Counted from the first letter of the stretch, positions 8,020-16,590 are shown. The stretch: DNA of 64,000 bases from Amycolatopsis sp. DSM 110486 (GCF_019468465.1 NZ_CP080519.1:9293001-9357000); one strand, 5' to 3'. A program made the numbers and translations. The notes: generated by a model not told the origin, from the sequence alone.

Positions 8020-9111
8020 GTGACTGAGGGAGCTGTGATCGAGGACCGGACGGCCGCGCTGTGTGGGTTCCGGCAGTGCCGGGCGCCGTTGCCGCCACCG
8101 GGACCGCGTGGGGGCCGGCCGTTCGAGTTCTGCCCGGACCGGCGCTGGCCCGGGGACCGCACGTGCAAGCAACTCGCCGCCGCCGACCAGGCACTGCGCG
8201 AAGCACTGGGCGATTCGGTCTCACACGCCGGCCTCACCGACGCGGCCGCGGAGTTCGTCCGCGCCGCCACGGAGCTGGGTGGGCCGCTGCAGACGCTGCG
8301 CAACGCCCTCGACAGCGTCGCCGCCCGCGCCCAGGACGAGGTGACCTCCGCTCTCTCCCGCGCCGAAACCGCGGAAGCCCGCGCCACCGAAGCAGACGGC
8401 CTCCGCCAAGCCGCCGAAGCCCGCGCGCTGGAAGCCGAACAAGTCACCGCCGCCGCCCAGGCCCACTCCCAGGAACAGACCGACATGGCGAAAGCCGCCC
8501 AGGAAACGGCCGCGGCAGCGGTGAAAGCCCGGAAGACGGCCGAGCTCGACCAGGCCCGCGCCGAAGCATCCGCCATCGCCGCTGCCGAACGCGCCGACCA
8601 GGCCGCCGCCGAAACCCGCACCGAACGCACTCGCGCCGACGCCCTCGCCGCGGAGCTCGCTCAACGCTCCGAGCAGCTCGCCGTCCGCACCACCGAACGC
8701 GACGCGGCGCTCACCAGCCTGGCGCAGGCACGCGCGCGCGAAGAGGAGGTCCGGCGGGACCTCACCGGCCGGCTCGACCAGGCCACCGAGGCGCTCACCA
8801 CCACCCGGGCCCACCTCGGGGACCTCGAGCAACGTCTGGACGCCGCTCACCATCACCAGCGCGCGGAATCCGCCGCCTCGGCCGAAGCTGTCGCGGAGGC
8901 ACGCAGCCGGTCCGCTGTCCTGGCCAGTCGGCTGGACGCGGCCCAGGAGCAGCTGACCCGGGCCGCGGAGCACCACACCGGCTTGCGGTCCCGGCTCGAG
9001 CGCGTGCACGGGCTCGCGCTGGCGACTCCCACCGAGAACACCGACCTGCGCGCGGATCTGCTGGCGGAACTGCTCGATCTGCCCGGGGAGACCCCTCCGC
9101 CCGGGCCGTGA
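8020..9111 (+). CDS. Zinc-finger/long coiled-coil protein (KfrA-like layout)
   Basis: A 363-residue protein whose first ~50 residues contain a cysteine module (CGFRQC, FEFCPDRRW, then TCKQL) resembling a treble-clef or zinc-knuckle DNA-binding motif. Residues ~75-330 form one continuous Ala/Glu/Arg/Gln-rich coiled coil with little else. The layout of a small DNA-binding head plus a long coiled coil is like plasmid KfrA proteins, although the head differs. Divergent placement next to an integrase and the palindromes upstream suggest autoregulation or a nucleoprotein partner role. That role is inference. The start is GTG at 8020; a second GTG at 8035 is possible. Confidence 0.7.
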   Translation: MTEGAVIEDRTAALCGFRQCRAPLPPPGPRGGRPFEFCPDRRWPGDRTCKQLAAADQALREALGDSVSHAGLTDAAAEFVRAATELGGPLQTLRNALDSVAARAQDEVTSALSRAETAEARATEADGLRQAAEARALEAEQVTAAAQAHSQEQTDMAKAAQETAAAAVKARKTAELDQARAEASAIAAAERADQAAAETRTERTRADALAAELAQRSEQLAVRTTERDAALTSLAQARAREEEVRRDLTGRLDQATEALTTTRAHLGDLEQRLDAAHHHQRAESAASAEAVAEARSRSAVLASRLDAAQEQLTRAAEHHTGLRSRLERVHGLALATPTENTDLRADLLAELLDLPGETPPPGP

Positions 9112-9393
9112 AGTTTCAACCGCACCCCGCTTCGGCCGCCGTGAGACTACGTCGTGCCGGCCGGGGCGACTGACGGCTCGCGGACGTGCGTGGGCGGCGT
9201 TCGGAGCCGCTTTCCCTTGAACGGCAGAGGAAGACGGCCGTCGAACGCCGGTCCCGCACCGCGGAGGCGGGCGCCCGCAGATCCGGCGGAGCCGTGGCAC
9301 GCATCGTCTGACGTGCGCGTTCGTGCCTTGCGGCCACGACGGCACGCGCGGGACATTGGCCGCGGGGGAATCGGACAGGGGAGGGAGAACGTG

Positions 9394-10806
9394 ATGACCG
9401 CACAGTCACAGACCGATCCGACCTTCTACCGCAGCCCCGGCGACGCGATCGCGGCCCCGCCGGAGAAGCTCGCGTACGTCGTGGCATTCGACCGGACGGC
9501 CGCCAAACCGGACGCCCTGGCGACGGTCGACGTGGATCCCGACTCGGGCACTTACGGCAGCGTGGTCGGCTGGTCGGAGCTGCCGACCCTCGGCGATGAG
9601 CTGCACCACTTCGGATGGAACGCGTGCAGTAGCGCGTTCGCGCACACCGGGCACGACCCCGACGGCCTGCGCCGCCGATTCCTGCTGCTGCCCGGGATCC
9701 GTTCGTCGAACATCCACGTGTTCGACACCCAGCCCGACCCGCGCCAGCCCGTCCTGCACAAGACGGTGACCGCGGCCGAACTGGCCGAGAAGGCCGGATA
9801 CTCCCGTCCGCACACCTCCCACTGCGGGCCGGACGGCGTGTATCTGACGTGCCTCGGCGCGGGGGAGGGCTCGGGCGGCCCGGGTGGCATCGCGCTGCTG
9901 GACCACGACACGTTCGACGTGGTTCGCGCGTGGGAGACCGAGCGGGGCCCGCAGTACCTGGCCTACGACGCGTGGTGGCACCTCAACCGGAACGTCCTGA
10001 TCAGCAGCGAGTGGGGTACCCCCGCGATGATCGAGGACGGCATCAACCCTGAGCTGCTGCTGGGCCACAAGTACGGGCACGCGCTGCACTTCTGGGACTT
10101 GGCCGAGGGCCGGCACCGCCAGAGCGTCGACCTCGGCGAGCAGCACCAGATCGTGCTCGAGGTGCGCCCGTCGCACGACCCGGACGCCACGTGGGGGTTC
10201 GTCGGTGTGACAGTGTCCACCGAAGACCTGTCGGCGTCGGTGTGGCGCTGGCACCTCGACGGCGACACCTGGGCGGTGGACAAGGTGATCACCGTGCCCG
10301 CCGAGCCCGCCGACGCCGCGGACCTGCCACCGGCGCTGCGGCCGTTCGGTGCCGTGCCGCCCCTGATCACCGACATCGGCCTCAGCGTGGACGACCGGTT
10401 CCTATACGTGTCGTGCTGGGGCATCGGCGAGCTCAAGCAGTTCGACGTCAGCGACCCCGCCCGGCCGAGGGAGGCCGGCTCGGTGCGCCTCGGGGGCATC
10501 ACCGGCCGGGTCCCGCATCCGTCCGCGCCGTCCCTGCAGCTCTCGGGTGGCCCCCAGATGGTCGAGGTGAGCCGCGACGGTCGCCGGATCTACGTCACCA
10601 ACTCCCTCTACGGCGCCTGGGACGACCAGTTCTACCCGGACGGTGTCGGGGCCTGGATGGCGAAGCTCGAGACCGATCCCGCGGTCGGCGGGCTGCGCGT
10701 CGACGGGAAGTGCTTCCTGCACGGCGACGACTTCCGTGGCCTGCGCCCACACCAGGTCCGGTTGGAGGGCGGCGACGCCTCGTCGGACTCGTACTGTTTC
10801 CGCTGA
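9394..10806 (+). CDS. Selenium-binding protein 56 (methanethiol oxidase family)
   Basis: A 470-residue SBP56 beta-propeller protein, full length for the family. Recognisable family blocks include ELHHFGWNACSS, SRPHTSHCGPDG, the WGTP segment and the final FRGLRPHQVRLEGGDASSDSY. Bacterial members oxidise methanethiol to formaldehyde, sulfide and peroxide and use a metal bound by the conserved His/Cys positions. The start is set by a strong GGGAGGGAG box at 9379-9387, with GTG at 9391 or ATG at 9394; longer in-frame starts lack a ribosome site. It is transcribed alone. Confidence 0.9.
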   Translation: MTAQSQTDPTFYRSPGDAIAAPPEKLAYVVAFDRTAAKPDALATVDVDPDSGTYGSVVGWSELPTLGDELHHFGWNACSSAFAHTGHDPDGLRRRFLLLPGIRSSNIHVFDTQPDPRQPVLHKTVTAAELAEKAGYSRPHTSHCGPDGVYLTCLGAGEGSGGPGGIALLDHDTFDVVRAWETERGPQYLAYDAWWHLNRNVLISSEWGTPAMIEDGINPELLLGHKYGHALHFWDLAEGRHRQSVDLGEQHQIVLEVRPSHDPDATWGFVGVTVSTEDLSASVWRWHLDGDTWAVDKVITVPAEPADAADLPPALRPFGAVPPLITDIGLSVDDRFLYVSCWGIGELKQFDVSDPARPREAGSVRLGGITGRVPHPSAPSLQLSGGPQMVEVSRDGRRIYVTNSLYGAWDDQFYPDGVGAWMAKLETDPAVGGLRVDGKCFLHGDDFRGLRPHQVRLEGGDASSDSYCFR

Positions 10807-10819
10807 TCTGAGCACCCGA

Positions 10820-10849
10820 CCGCGACCGGCCGAGTCGGTCAGGTCGCGG
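10820..10849. terminator. Candidate hairpin between convergent genes
   Basis: CCGCGACC at 10820-10827 pairs with GGTCGCGG at 10842-10849. It lies just after the SBP56 stop and includes the stop of the convergent SprT-like gene. There is no U-run, as is usual in high-GC actinobacteria. Confidence 0.4.
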
Positions 10850-11588
10850 ATTCCGTGAAGGGGGACGCGCAGAGACTGCAGGTGATCGGCCCCAGTTCGA
10901 GGACTGACCGGGCCGCGCGGATGCGGCGCGGCTTGTCGCACCCGCACACCGCGGCCACGTAGTTCGGCCCGCCGCGGTGAGCACCGCGGCCGTCCACGGG
11001 CGCGATCACGATCGGAGTCGGTGCCGGCACGACGACATCGGGCTGGTCGGGGTCCGTGGGCAGCGGCTGCGGAGCCTGCGCACGGACCGCGACCTCCTGT
11101 TCGGTGTGCCGCCACACCGTCAACGCCCGTTCGAGAACGCGCAGCGAATCCGCGTAGGCGTCGATCGTCTCGGGCAAGGCGGTGGTGGCCGACCACCCGA
11201 TCCGATCCGCCTGCTCGGCCCGCACACCCAGCTCGTGGGCGAGCGCCGCGAACCGCTTGTTGTGGTACCGGCCGTCGCTCACGTCCACGATGTCGCGCGT
11301 GGCGGCGAGGCCGTGGGCGGCTTCGTGCAGCGTGGTGGCCAGGATGTCGGTGGCGGGGCGGCGCAGGCCTTCGGCACCGAGGAAGAACTCGGCGCGCGGA
11401 TCCTCGCCACGGCCGACGTGCCAGCGGGATCGGGCGAAGTGGCCGTGGATCTCGGTGGTGGTGCCCATCGTGCCGGATGCCAGGACGAGGATGGCCTCGG
11501 GCACGTCGGGGTGGCGGCGGCGGATTTCGGCCCACAGTTGTTCCATCCCGTGCATGACGCGGGTCGTCGGGCCGAGTGCGGGGATCAC
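10839..11588 (-). CDS. SprT-like zinc metalloprotease domain protein
   Basis: A ~249-residue protein with an HExxH metalloprotease signature (TTLHEAAHGLA) and a nearby conserved YHNKRFAALAHELG segment, as in SprT-like proteins. The middle is a Pro-rich linker. The C-terminus has two cysteine pairs (VCGCDKPRR and TCSLCASPF) forming a probable zinc ribbon. I chose the GTG at 11588 (MIPALGPTTRVMHG); an ATG at 11624 would add residues overlapping the TetR gene end. Eukaryotic relatives cut DNA-protein crosslinks, but the bacterial role is not settled. Confidence 0.72.
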   Translation of the reverse strand: MIPALGPTTRVMHGMEQLWAEIRRRHPDVPEAILVLASGTMGTTTEIHGHFARSRWHVGRGEDPRAEFFLGAEGLRRPATDILATTLHEAAHGLAATRDIVDVSDGRYHNKRFAALAHELGVRAEQADRIGWSATTALPETIDAYADSLRVLERALTVWRHTEQEVAVRAQAPQPLPTDPDQPDVVVPAPTPIVIAPVDGRGAHRGGPNYVAAVCGCDKPRRIRAARSVLELGPITCSLCASPFTESAT

Positions 11589-11604
11589 GCCGCAATCTTG
11601 CCGC

Positions 11605-12297
11605 TTAAGCGGTAACCGGGCCACCGGGGCCGTCGAGGACGCGGGCGAGGCCGGCGTCGAACGCGGTGTCCGGGTCGGGGTGGGAGCCGAGGTCGACGGC
11701 GCGGGCGAGGGTGGGGTAGCGGCCGGTCGCGAGCATGCGCCGCAGGTAGGGGGCCGACGCGCGTTGCCACTGCGCTTCGTCCTGGCCGGACTCGCGTTCG
11801 CGGCGCAGCTCGGTGATCTCGCTGCGAACGGCGCCGGTCACGTAGGAGTGCACGGCGTGCACCGCGACGAGCGCGTCGTCGAGATCGCCTTCGTCCGCGG
11901 CGGCGAGTGACGCTTCGAGGTAGGCCAGCGCGTTCGGGCCGAGCCCGGGGCGCCCGCCGAGAAGGTCGGCGAACCATTCGTGCCGGTGTGCCGCCGTGCG
12001 GACCGCGCGGGCGAGCGCCCGCAGGCCCGCGCGACGGCCGGTGCCGGGCTCGGGCAGGGGCAGCTCGCCGTAGACGGCGTCGGCCATGAGGTCGAGCAGT
12101 TCGTCCTTGGTGGAGAGGTAGCCGTAGAGGCGCATCGGCCCGGCGCCGAGCGCAGCCCCGACCTTGCGCAGCGACACGGCCTCCAGCCCTTCGGCGTCGG
12201 CGAGCGCACAGGCCGCGGCGACGATCCGCTCCCGGCTCAGCGGGGTCGGCGCCGATCTGGCCGGTGGCTCGGGCCGTTCCCACACCAGTTCGCTCAC
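11605..12297 (-). CDS. TetR-family regulator (TetR_C class)
   Basis: A 230-residue repressor with the helix-turn-helix at ~22-65 (LSRERIVAAACALAD, LRKVGAALGAGPMRLYGYLSTKDELLDLM) and a TetR-type C-terminal domain ending FDAGLARVLDG. The start is GTG at 12297; earlier in-frame codons run into the operator DNA. It is divergent to the TetX-like monooxygenase with three repeated elements between them, the same arrangement as classic tetR/resistance pairs. The stop codon lies in the palindrome CCGCTTAAGCGG at 11601-11612. Confidence 0.86.
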   Translation of the reverse strand: MSELVWERPEPPARSAPTPLSRERIVAAACALADAEGLEAVSLRKVGAALGAGPMRLYGYLSTKDELLDLMADAVYGELPLPEPGTGRRAGLRALARAVRTAAHRHEWFADLLGGRPGLGPNALAYLEASLAAADEGDLDDALVAVHAVHSYVTGAVRSEITELRRERESGQDEAQWQRASAPYLRRMLATGRYPTLARAVDLGSHPDPDTAFDAGLARVLDGPGGPVTA

Positions 12298-12307
12298 CGC
12301 GGTAACG

Positions 12308-12350
12308 ATACACCGCACTCGTCGATACATCGTATTGTAGAAATACACCG
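12308..12350. promoter_or_regulatory. Triple repeat operator region of TetR/monooxygenase pair
   Basis: ATACACCG at 12308-12315, ATACATCG at 12325-12332 and ATACACCG at 12343-12350 are spaced 17-18 bp apart. CGATAC and GTATCG also form inverted arms across the spacer. The DNA is clearly AT-richer than its surroundings and sits between the two divergent starts. Confidence 0.6.
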
Positions 12351-12367
12351 TATCGATCGGAGGTCTC

Positions 12368-13417
12368 ATGCGTCGTATCGCCATTGCCGGAGGGGGCCTC
12401 GGTGGCCTGACTCTCGCCCGGGTCCTGCACGTCCACGGCATCCACGCCGACGTCTACGAACGCGACGCCGGCCCGACCGCTCGCATCCAGGGCGGCACGC
12501 TCGACCTGCATCCCGCCGGCGGCCAGCTCGCGCTGCGCGAAGCGGGGCTGACCGACGACGCGTTCGGCCGCCCGGAAGCCGACCGTCCCGCGCTGCGCAA
12601 GCTGCTGCTCGACGCCCTGCCTCCCGAGACCGTCCGCTGGGGACGCGCCGTGGAGGACGTCACCCCGCTCGCCCACGGTCATCGCCTGCACCTGACCGAC
12701 GGCGGCACCGCCGACTGCGACCTGCTCGTCGGCGCGGACGGCGCCCGTTCCCGCGTCCGCCCGCTCGTCACCCCGGTCGAACCCGCGCACACGGGCGTGA
12801 ACGCGATCGAGCTCGTGATCCCCCACATCGACCGCGCCCATCCGGTGCTGTCGGGGATCGTCGGGCGCGGCAGTTTCATGGCGATCGGCCCGAACCGCAC
12901 GCTGTCCGCGCAGCGCAACGGCGATGGCAGCGCCCGGGTGCATCTGACGATGCGCGGTGAGGAGGACTGGTTCGCCACCTCGGGCATCGCGTTCGACGAC
13001 CCGGCGACGGCCAGGAACCAGCTGCAGGACCTCTACGCGGGCTGGGCCCCCGAGTTCCTGGAGCTCGTCGCCGCGGCCGAAGGACCGATCACGCGGCTGC
13101 CGATCACGGCGCTGCCGGTCGGCCTGAGATGGGATCCGGTTCCGGGCGTGACATTGCTGGGCGACGCGGCGCACCTGATGCCGCCGTTCGCCGGGGCGGG
13201 CGCGAACCTGGCGATGCTCGACGGAGCCCGGCTCGCCTTGGCGCTCGCATCGGCAGAAGACGTGCGCGGCTTCGAGGAAGAGATGTTCGCCCGCGCCGCC
13301 GAGGAGGCGCGGGACTCGGCGGTGAACCTGGCGAAGTTCCTGTCGCCGCGCGGCGCCCAGGGGGTGCTGGAGCTGATGCGGTCCCTGGGCGCCGTGGACG
13401 TCAGCTCAGGTGCTTGA
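12368..13417 (+). CDS. FAD-dependent monooxygenase resembling TetX
   Basis: A 349-residue group A flavoprotein monooxygenase. The FAD motif GGGLGGLTLARVL is at residues 8-20, RIQGGTLDLHPAGGQLAL follows near 42-59, the DG motif is LLVGADGARSRVR, and the second FAD motif is LLGDAAHLMPPFAGAGANLAMLD. These blocks, especially the GGTLDLH and DAAHLMPPFAG segments and the C-terminal FEEEMFARAAE helix, closely parallel TetX tetracycline-inactivating enzymes. A GGAGG box precedes the ATG. The divergent TetR gene supports inducible detoxification or a biosynthetic tailoring role. Activity on tetracycline itself is unproven. Confidence 0.83.
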   Translation: MRRIAIAGGGLGGLTLARVLHVHGIHADVYERDAGPTARIQGGTLDLHPAGGQLALREAGLTDDAFGRPEADRPALRKLLLDALPPETVRWGRAVEDVTPLAHGHRLHLTDGGTADCDLLVGADGARSRVRPLVTPVEPAHTGVNAIELVIPHIDRAHPVLSGIVGRGSFMAIGPNRTLSAQRNGDGSARVHLTMRGEEDWFATSGIAFDDPATARNQLQDLYAGWAPEFLELVAAAEGPITRLPITALPVGLRWDPVPGVTLLGDAAHLMPPFAGAGANLAMLDGARLALALASAEDVRGFEEEMFARAAEEARDSAVNLAKFLSPRGAQGVLELMRSLGAVDVSSGA

Positions 13418-14243
13418 TGACCTCGGCGAACGCGGCGAGGTGCGGTTCGAGCACGCTGATGTAGGTGGTGCCGAACGTTTCGCGGTAGCGCTCGAGCCGC
13501 TCGGCGATCTCGCGCGGCGAGCCCACGAGCACGCCGGGCAGCTGGGTGAGCTGCTCGTCGGGCAGGCCGCTGGCCTGGCGGATGATGCCGAGGTCGAGCT
13601 CCTCGACGCTGTCGCCGACGGCCGCGACGAACAGGTTCAGCTCGATGTCGCCGAAGCGGTCGCCGGCGGCGTCGCGTAGCACCTGCACGCGGTGGGCGAA
13701 CGCGTCTTCCGGGGCGGTGCCGGCGGTGACGCCGGCCATGATCGAGAAGCTGAAGATGTCGGCTTCGCGGCCGCCGAGCGCCACCATGCGGTCGCCCGAA
13801 CCGGACAGCATGATCGGCGGCACGGGGGTGCCGGTTTCGGCGGCGAGCAGCTCGCGGGTGGCCTTGAGCGTGGACTCCAGCTTGCGGATGCGCTCGCCGC
13901 CGGAGCCCATCGGCACGCCGACGGCCTCGAACTCGTTCGGCATGTAGCCGGTGCCGAGACCGAGCTCGAGCCGGCCGTCGGTGAGGCGCTGCACGTCGGC
14001 GACGTCGCGCGCGAGGTAGGCGGGGCTGAGGATGCCGGCGTTGAGCACGTAGGTGCCCAGCCGGATGCTCGTGACGTCGGCCGCCGCGACCAGCGCGGGG
14101 AACGGCGAGGGCATCCCGAGGTGGTCGGGGACCTGGAGCACGTCGTAGCCGCGGTCCTGCACCTCGCGGGCACGGGCGCGCCAGTCCGTGCGGGAGCCGA
14201 CGTTGAGCAGGGAGACCCCGAAGCGGAAGGGCTGGGTAGTCAT
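13401..14243 (-). CDS. LLM-class F420-type oxidoreductase
   Basis: A 280-residue luciferase-like TIM-barrel protein of the F420-dependent subgroup (TIGR03621-like). It starts FRFGVSLLNVGSRTDW and includes the VPDHLGMPSPFPAL block, the RLGTYVLNAGILSPAYLARDVA block and the LELGLGTGYMPNEFEAVG block. It overlaps the 3' end of the convergent TetX-like gene by 17 bp. Substrate unknown; use of F420 rather than FMN is inferred from subgroup resemblance and actinobacterial context. Confidence 0.85.
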   Translation of the reverse strand: MTTQPFRFGVSLLNVGSRTDWRARAREVQDRGYDVLQVPDHLGMPSPFPALVAAADVTSIRLGTYVLNAGILSPAYLARDVADVQRLTDGRLELGLGTGYMPNEFEAVGVPMGSGGERIRKLESTLKATRELLAAETGTPVPPIMLSGSGDRMVALGGREADIFSFSIMAGVTAGTAPEDAFAHRVQVLRDAAGDRFGDIELNLFVAAVGDSVEELDLGIIRQASGLPDEQLTQLPGVLVGSPREIAERLERYRETFGTTYISVLEPHLAAFAEVIKHLS

Positions 14244-14341
14244 AGGGGCGGATCCTTCGTATGCGGACGAACGGAGAAAGCCGGTACGGCCTCCGGCTCA
14301 CACGTACGCCACGCTAGTCCCGTTCAACGCCATGATCGAGA

Positions 14342-14827
14342 TCACGAGGTTTCGCGACCCTTACCGGTGACGCGGGGTTCGCGCAGGTGGTCGAGGACGC
14401 GCCCGAGCTGGTCGACGAACTGCTCGCGCTCGGCCGCGGGCAGGGGCGCGGTGAGCTCGTCCTGGACGTCGTCGAGGGTTTTCGTCATCGCGGCGAGGTG
14501 GGTGCGGCCTTCGCCGGTGAGGGTGACGACGTTGCGGCGGCGGTCGGCCGGGTCGGGTGCGCGCTGCACCAGGCCGCCGGCGTCCAGCTCGCCCACGGCC
14601 TCGACGACGTAGCTGCGGTCGATTCGGCAGCGCCGTCCGAGCGCGGCCTGGCTCGCGGGGCCGAACTCGTCGAGCGCGGCGAGCAGCGCGTAGTGGTAGC
14701 GGCGGAACCCGGCGGCGTCGAACGCCTCGCCCACCAGCCGCGTGACCTGCGTGGCGAGCTGGGTGACGAGCCAGCTGGGCCGGCTGCGCAACAGGGTGGG
14801 GACGCGGTCGTCCCCGGTGTTCTGCAT
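14342..14827 (-). CDS. MarR-family transcriptional regulator
   Basis: A 161-residue winged-helix regulator. The recognition part is QAALGRRCRIDRSYVVEAVGELDAGGL, followed by the wing RAPDPADRRRNVVTLT with the family DxRRR signature. It is upstream of and codirectional with the LLM oxidoreductase, 98 bp away, which it may control, and is divergent from clpP. Confidence 0.86.
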   Translation of the reverse strand: MQNTGDDRVPTLLRSRPSWLVTQLATQVTRLVGEAFDAAGFRRYHYALLAALDEFGPASQAALGRRCRIDRSYVVEAVGELDAGGLVQRAPDPADRRRNVVTLTGEGRTHLAAMTKTLDDVQDELTAPLPAAEREQFVDQLGRVLDHLREPRVTGKGRETS

Positions 14828-14905
14828 GGGCAGAGCGTAACGACGGCGCGATGCCGCGACGCGGGAAGTGGCTGCTTCGCGCAGCTACCTCTGGGTGATC
14901 GCCCG

Positions 14906-14938
14906 GAGCGAACCGCGCACGCCGTGAGCGAACGGCGC
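14906..14938. promoter_or_regulatory. Direct repeats upstream of clpP
   Basis: GAGCGAACCGCGC at 14906-14918 and GAGCGAACGGCGC at 14926-14938 differ at one base and are exactly 20 bp apart, two helical turns. They lie 70-100 bp before the ClpP start, in the divergent spacer with marR, and are a candidate activator or repressor site. Confidence 0.45.
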
Positions 14939-15006
14939 CCCCACGGCGTCGCCCACGCTCCTACGTTCGGGACGGACAGGGATCTCGCGAAGAGAAGGAG
15001 AAGACG

Positions 15007-15603
15007 ATGACGCTGACGGTGGTTCCCGGGATGCACGCGGCGGGGCAGCAGCCGAACGAGTCGGTGTACGAGCAGTTGCTGCGCGACCGGATCGTGTTCC
15101 TGGGCACCGAGGTGACCGACGAGGTGGCGAACCGGATCACGGCGCAGCTGTTGCTGCTCGCCGCGGACGACTCCGAAAAGGACATCACCTTCTACCTCAA
15201 CTCGCCCGGCGGTTCGGTCACGGCGGGGATGGCGATCTACGACACGATGCAGCTGGTGAAGCCGGACGTGGCGACGTGGGGGCTGGGGTTCGTGGCGTCG
15301 ATGGGGCAGTTCCTGCTCTCGTCGGGCACGCCGGGCAAGCGGCACCTGCTGCCGAACACGCGGATCGTGATGCACCAGCCGTCGGCGGGGATCTCGGGGG
15401 CGGCGACGGACATCGCGATCCAGGCGGAGGTGTTCGGGAAGATGAAGCGGCGGATCGCGGAGCTCACGGCGACCCAGACGGGGCAGTCGGTGGAGCGCAT
15501 CACCGCCGACGCCGACCGCGACCGGTGGTTCGACGCCGAGGAGGCGCTGGCCTACGGGTTCGTGGACCACATCGTGGGCGCGGAGCGGGTCGCGACGGCC
15601 TGA
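15007..15603 (+). CDS. clpP: ATP-dependent Clp protease proteolytic subunit
   Basis: A 198-residue ClpP serine peptidase. The triad has canonical numbering: Ser98 in FVASMGQFLL, His123 in RIVMHQP and Asp172 in DRDRWF. The oxyanion and handle segments (NSPGGSVTAGMAIYD) are also intact. The first ~15 residues are variable and no long propeptide is seen. An AAGGAG box precedes the ATG. It stands alone, not in a tandem clpP1P2 pair and not next to clpX or tig, so it is probably an extra paralogue of the ClpP3/P4/P5 kind that Streptomyces-like bacteria use under special conditions. It would need a partner ATPase encoded elsewhere. Confidence 0.92.
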   Translation: MTLTVVPGMHAAGQQPNESVYEQLLRDRIVFLGTEVTDEVANRITAQLLLLAADDSEKDITFYLNSPGGSVTAGMAIYDTMQLVKPDVATWGLGFVASMGQFLLSSGTPGKRHLLPNTRIVMHQPSAGISGAATDIAIQAEVFGKMKRRIAELTATQTGQSVERITADADRDRWFDAEEALAYGFVDHIVGAERVATA

Positions 15604-15628
15604 CCGTCCCTTCCGGACGGACACTCGG

Positions 15629-15668
15629 GCACTCGCGTCCCGGCGTCCTCACGCCGGGACGCGAGTGC
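15629..15668. terminator. Bidirectional hairpin terminator
   Basis: GCACTCGCGTCCCGGCGT at 15629-15646 pairs perfectly over 18 bp with 15651-15668, leaving a four-base loop. It lies between convergent clpP and the AraC gene and contains the AraC stop codon in its loop. Confidence 0.8.
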
Positions 15669-16590
15669 GGTACTGCTGGGGGCTGCGGCCGTATTCGCGT
15701 TTGAACGCGGCGCTCAACGCGAACGCGCTGCCGTAGCCGACCTGGCGGGCGATCGCGCCGATCGTCGTGTCGGGCTGCTGGCGCAGGAGGTCGGCGGCCA
15801 GGGCGAGGCGCCACGCGGCGAGGTAGGCCATCGGGGGCTCACCGACGGTGGCGGTGAAGCGCCGTGCCAGGGCGGCACGGGAGACGCCGGTGCCGGCGGC
15901 GAGCCCGGCGACGGTCCACGGGTGCGCGGGCTGGTCCTGCAGCAGCCGCAGCGCGCGGCCGGCCACGGGGTCGTCGTGGGCGTGATACCAGGCGGGCGCG
16001 GGTGAGCCGGGGCGGGCGAACCAGGTGCGCAGCGCCGCGATGAGCAGCAGGTCCAGCAGGCGGTCGAGCACGGCTTCCTGGCCGGGCACGTCTTTGCCGA
16101 TCTCGGTCGCAAGCAGCGGGACGAGGGGGCTGTCCCAGTCGGCCGCGCGAACCAGCAGGGTCTGGGGCAGGGCGGCGAGCAGCCGTCGCGACACCTCGCC
16201 CACCCGCGGATACGTCCCCGTGAGCAGCACCGTGGTGCCACCGGCGGGGGTGCCCCACGTTCGGACGCCGACGTCGACGAGGTCGATGAGGTGCTCGCCG
16301 TCGGGGGTGCGGCACTCCTGGCCGGGCAGGATCACCGCCTGCGGCGGGGTGGCCGGGTCGTCGGCGAACAGGTACGGGTCCGGGCCGAGGGCGATCGCGA
16401 TGTCCCCCGCCTCCAGGTGCGTGGCGTCGCCGTGGTCGGGCACGAGCCACGCCTCACCGGCCACCACGGCGACGATGGTGAGCGGTGCCTCGTCCTCGAT
16501 GCGCAGTGACCACGGCGGCGTCAGGACCGAGCGGAGCAGGAAGGCCCCGTGCGCGCGGGGCCCGTCGAGGAGCGCGGCGAGCGGATCCAT
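15649..16590 (-). CDS. AraC-family regulator with cupin_6 domain
   Basis: A 313-residue activator. Residues ~1-180 form the cupin_6 sensor (MDPLAALLDGPRAHGAFLLR through the LLLTGTYPRVGEVSRRLL region). Residues ~205-310 hold the double helix-turn-helix, ending in the signature IGAIARQVGYGSAFALSAAFKREYGRSPQQYR. The start is ATG at 16590, chosen because upstream residues are not family-like. It is divergent from an NmrA-like reductase with an 82-bp spacer, so that operon is the likely target. Confidence 0.88.
   Translation of the reverse strand: MDPLAALLDGPRAHGAFLLRSVLTPPWSLRIEDEAPLTIVAVVAGEAWLVPDHGDATHLEAGDIAIALGPDPYLFADDPATPPQAVILPGQECRTPDGEHLIDLVDVGVRTWGTPAGGTTVLLTGTYPRVGEVSRRLLAALPQTLLVRAADWDSPLVPLLATEIGKDVPGQEAVLDRLLDLLLIAALRTWFARPGSPAPAWYHAHDDPVAGRALRLLQDQPAHPWTVAGLAAGTGVSRAALARRFTATVGEPPMAYLAAWRLALAADLLRQQPDTTIGAIARQVGYGSAFALSAAFKREYGRSPQQYRTRVPA

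Noticed and set aside
6624..9111. Boundaries of an integrated plasmid or prophage
   Set aside because: No tRNA, direct att repeats, replication, conjugation or phage structural genes are seen around the integrase.
12297..14827. Possible antibiotic biosynthetic gene cluster around the TetX-like gene
   Set aside because: No polyketide synthase, peptide synthetase or other core biosynthetic genes are near; only regulators and single oxidoreductases.
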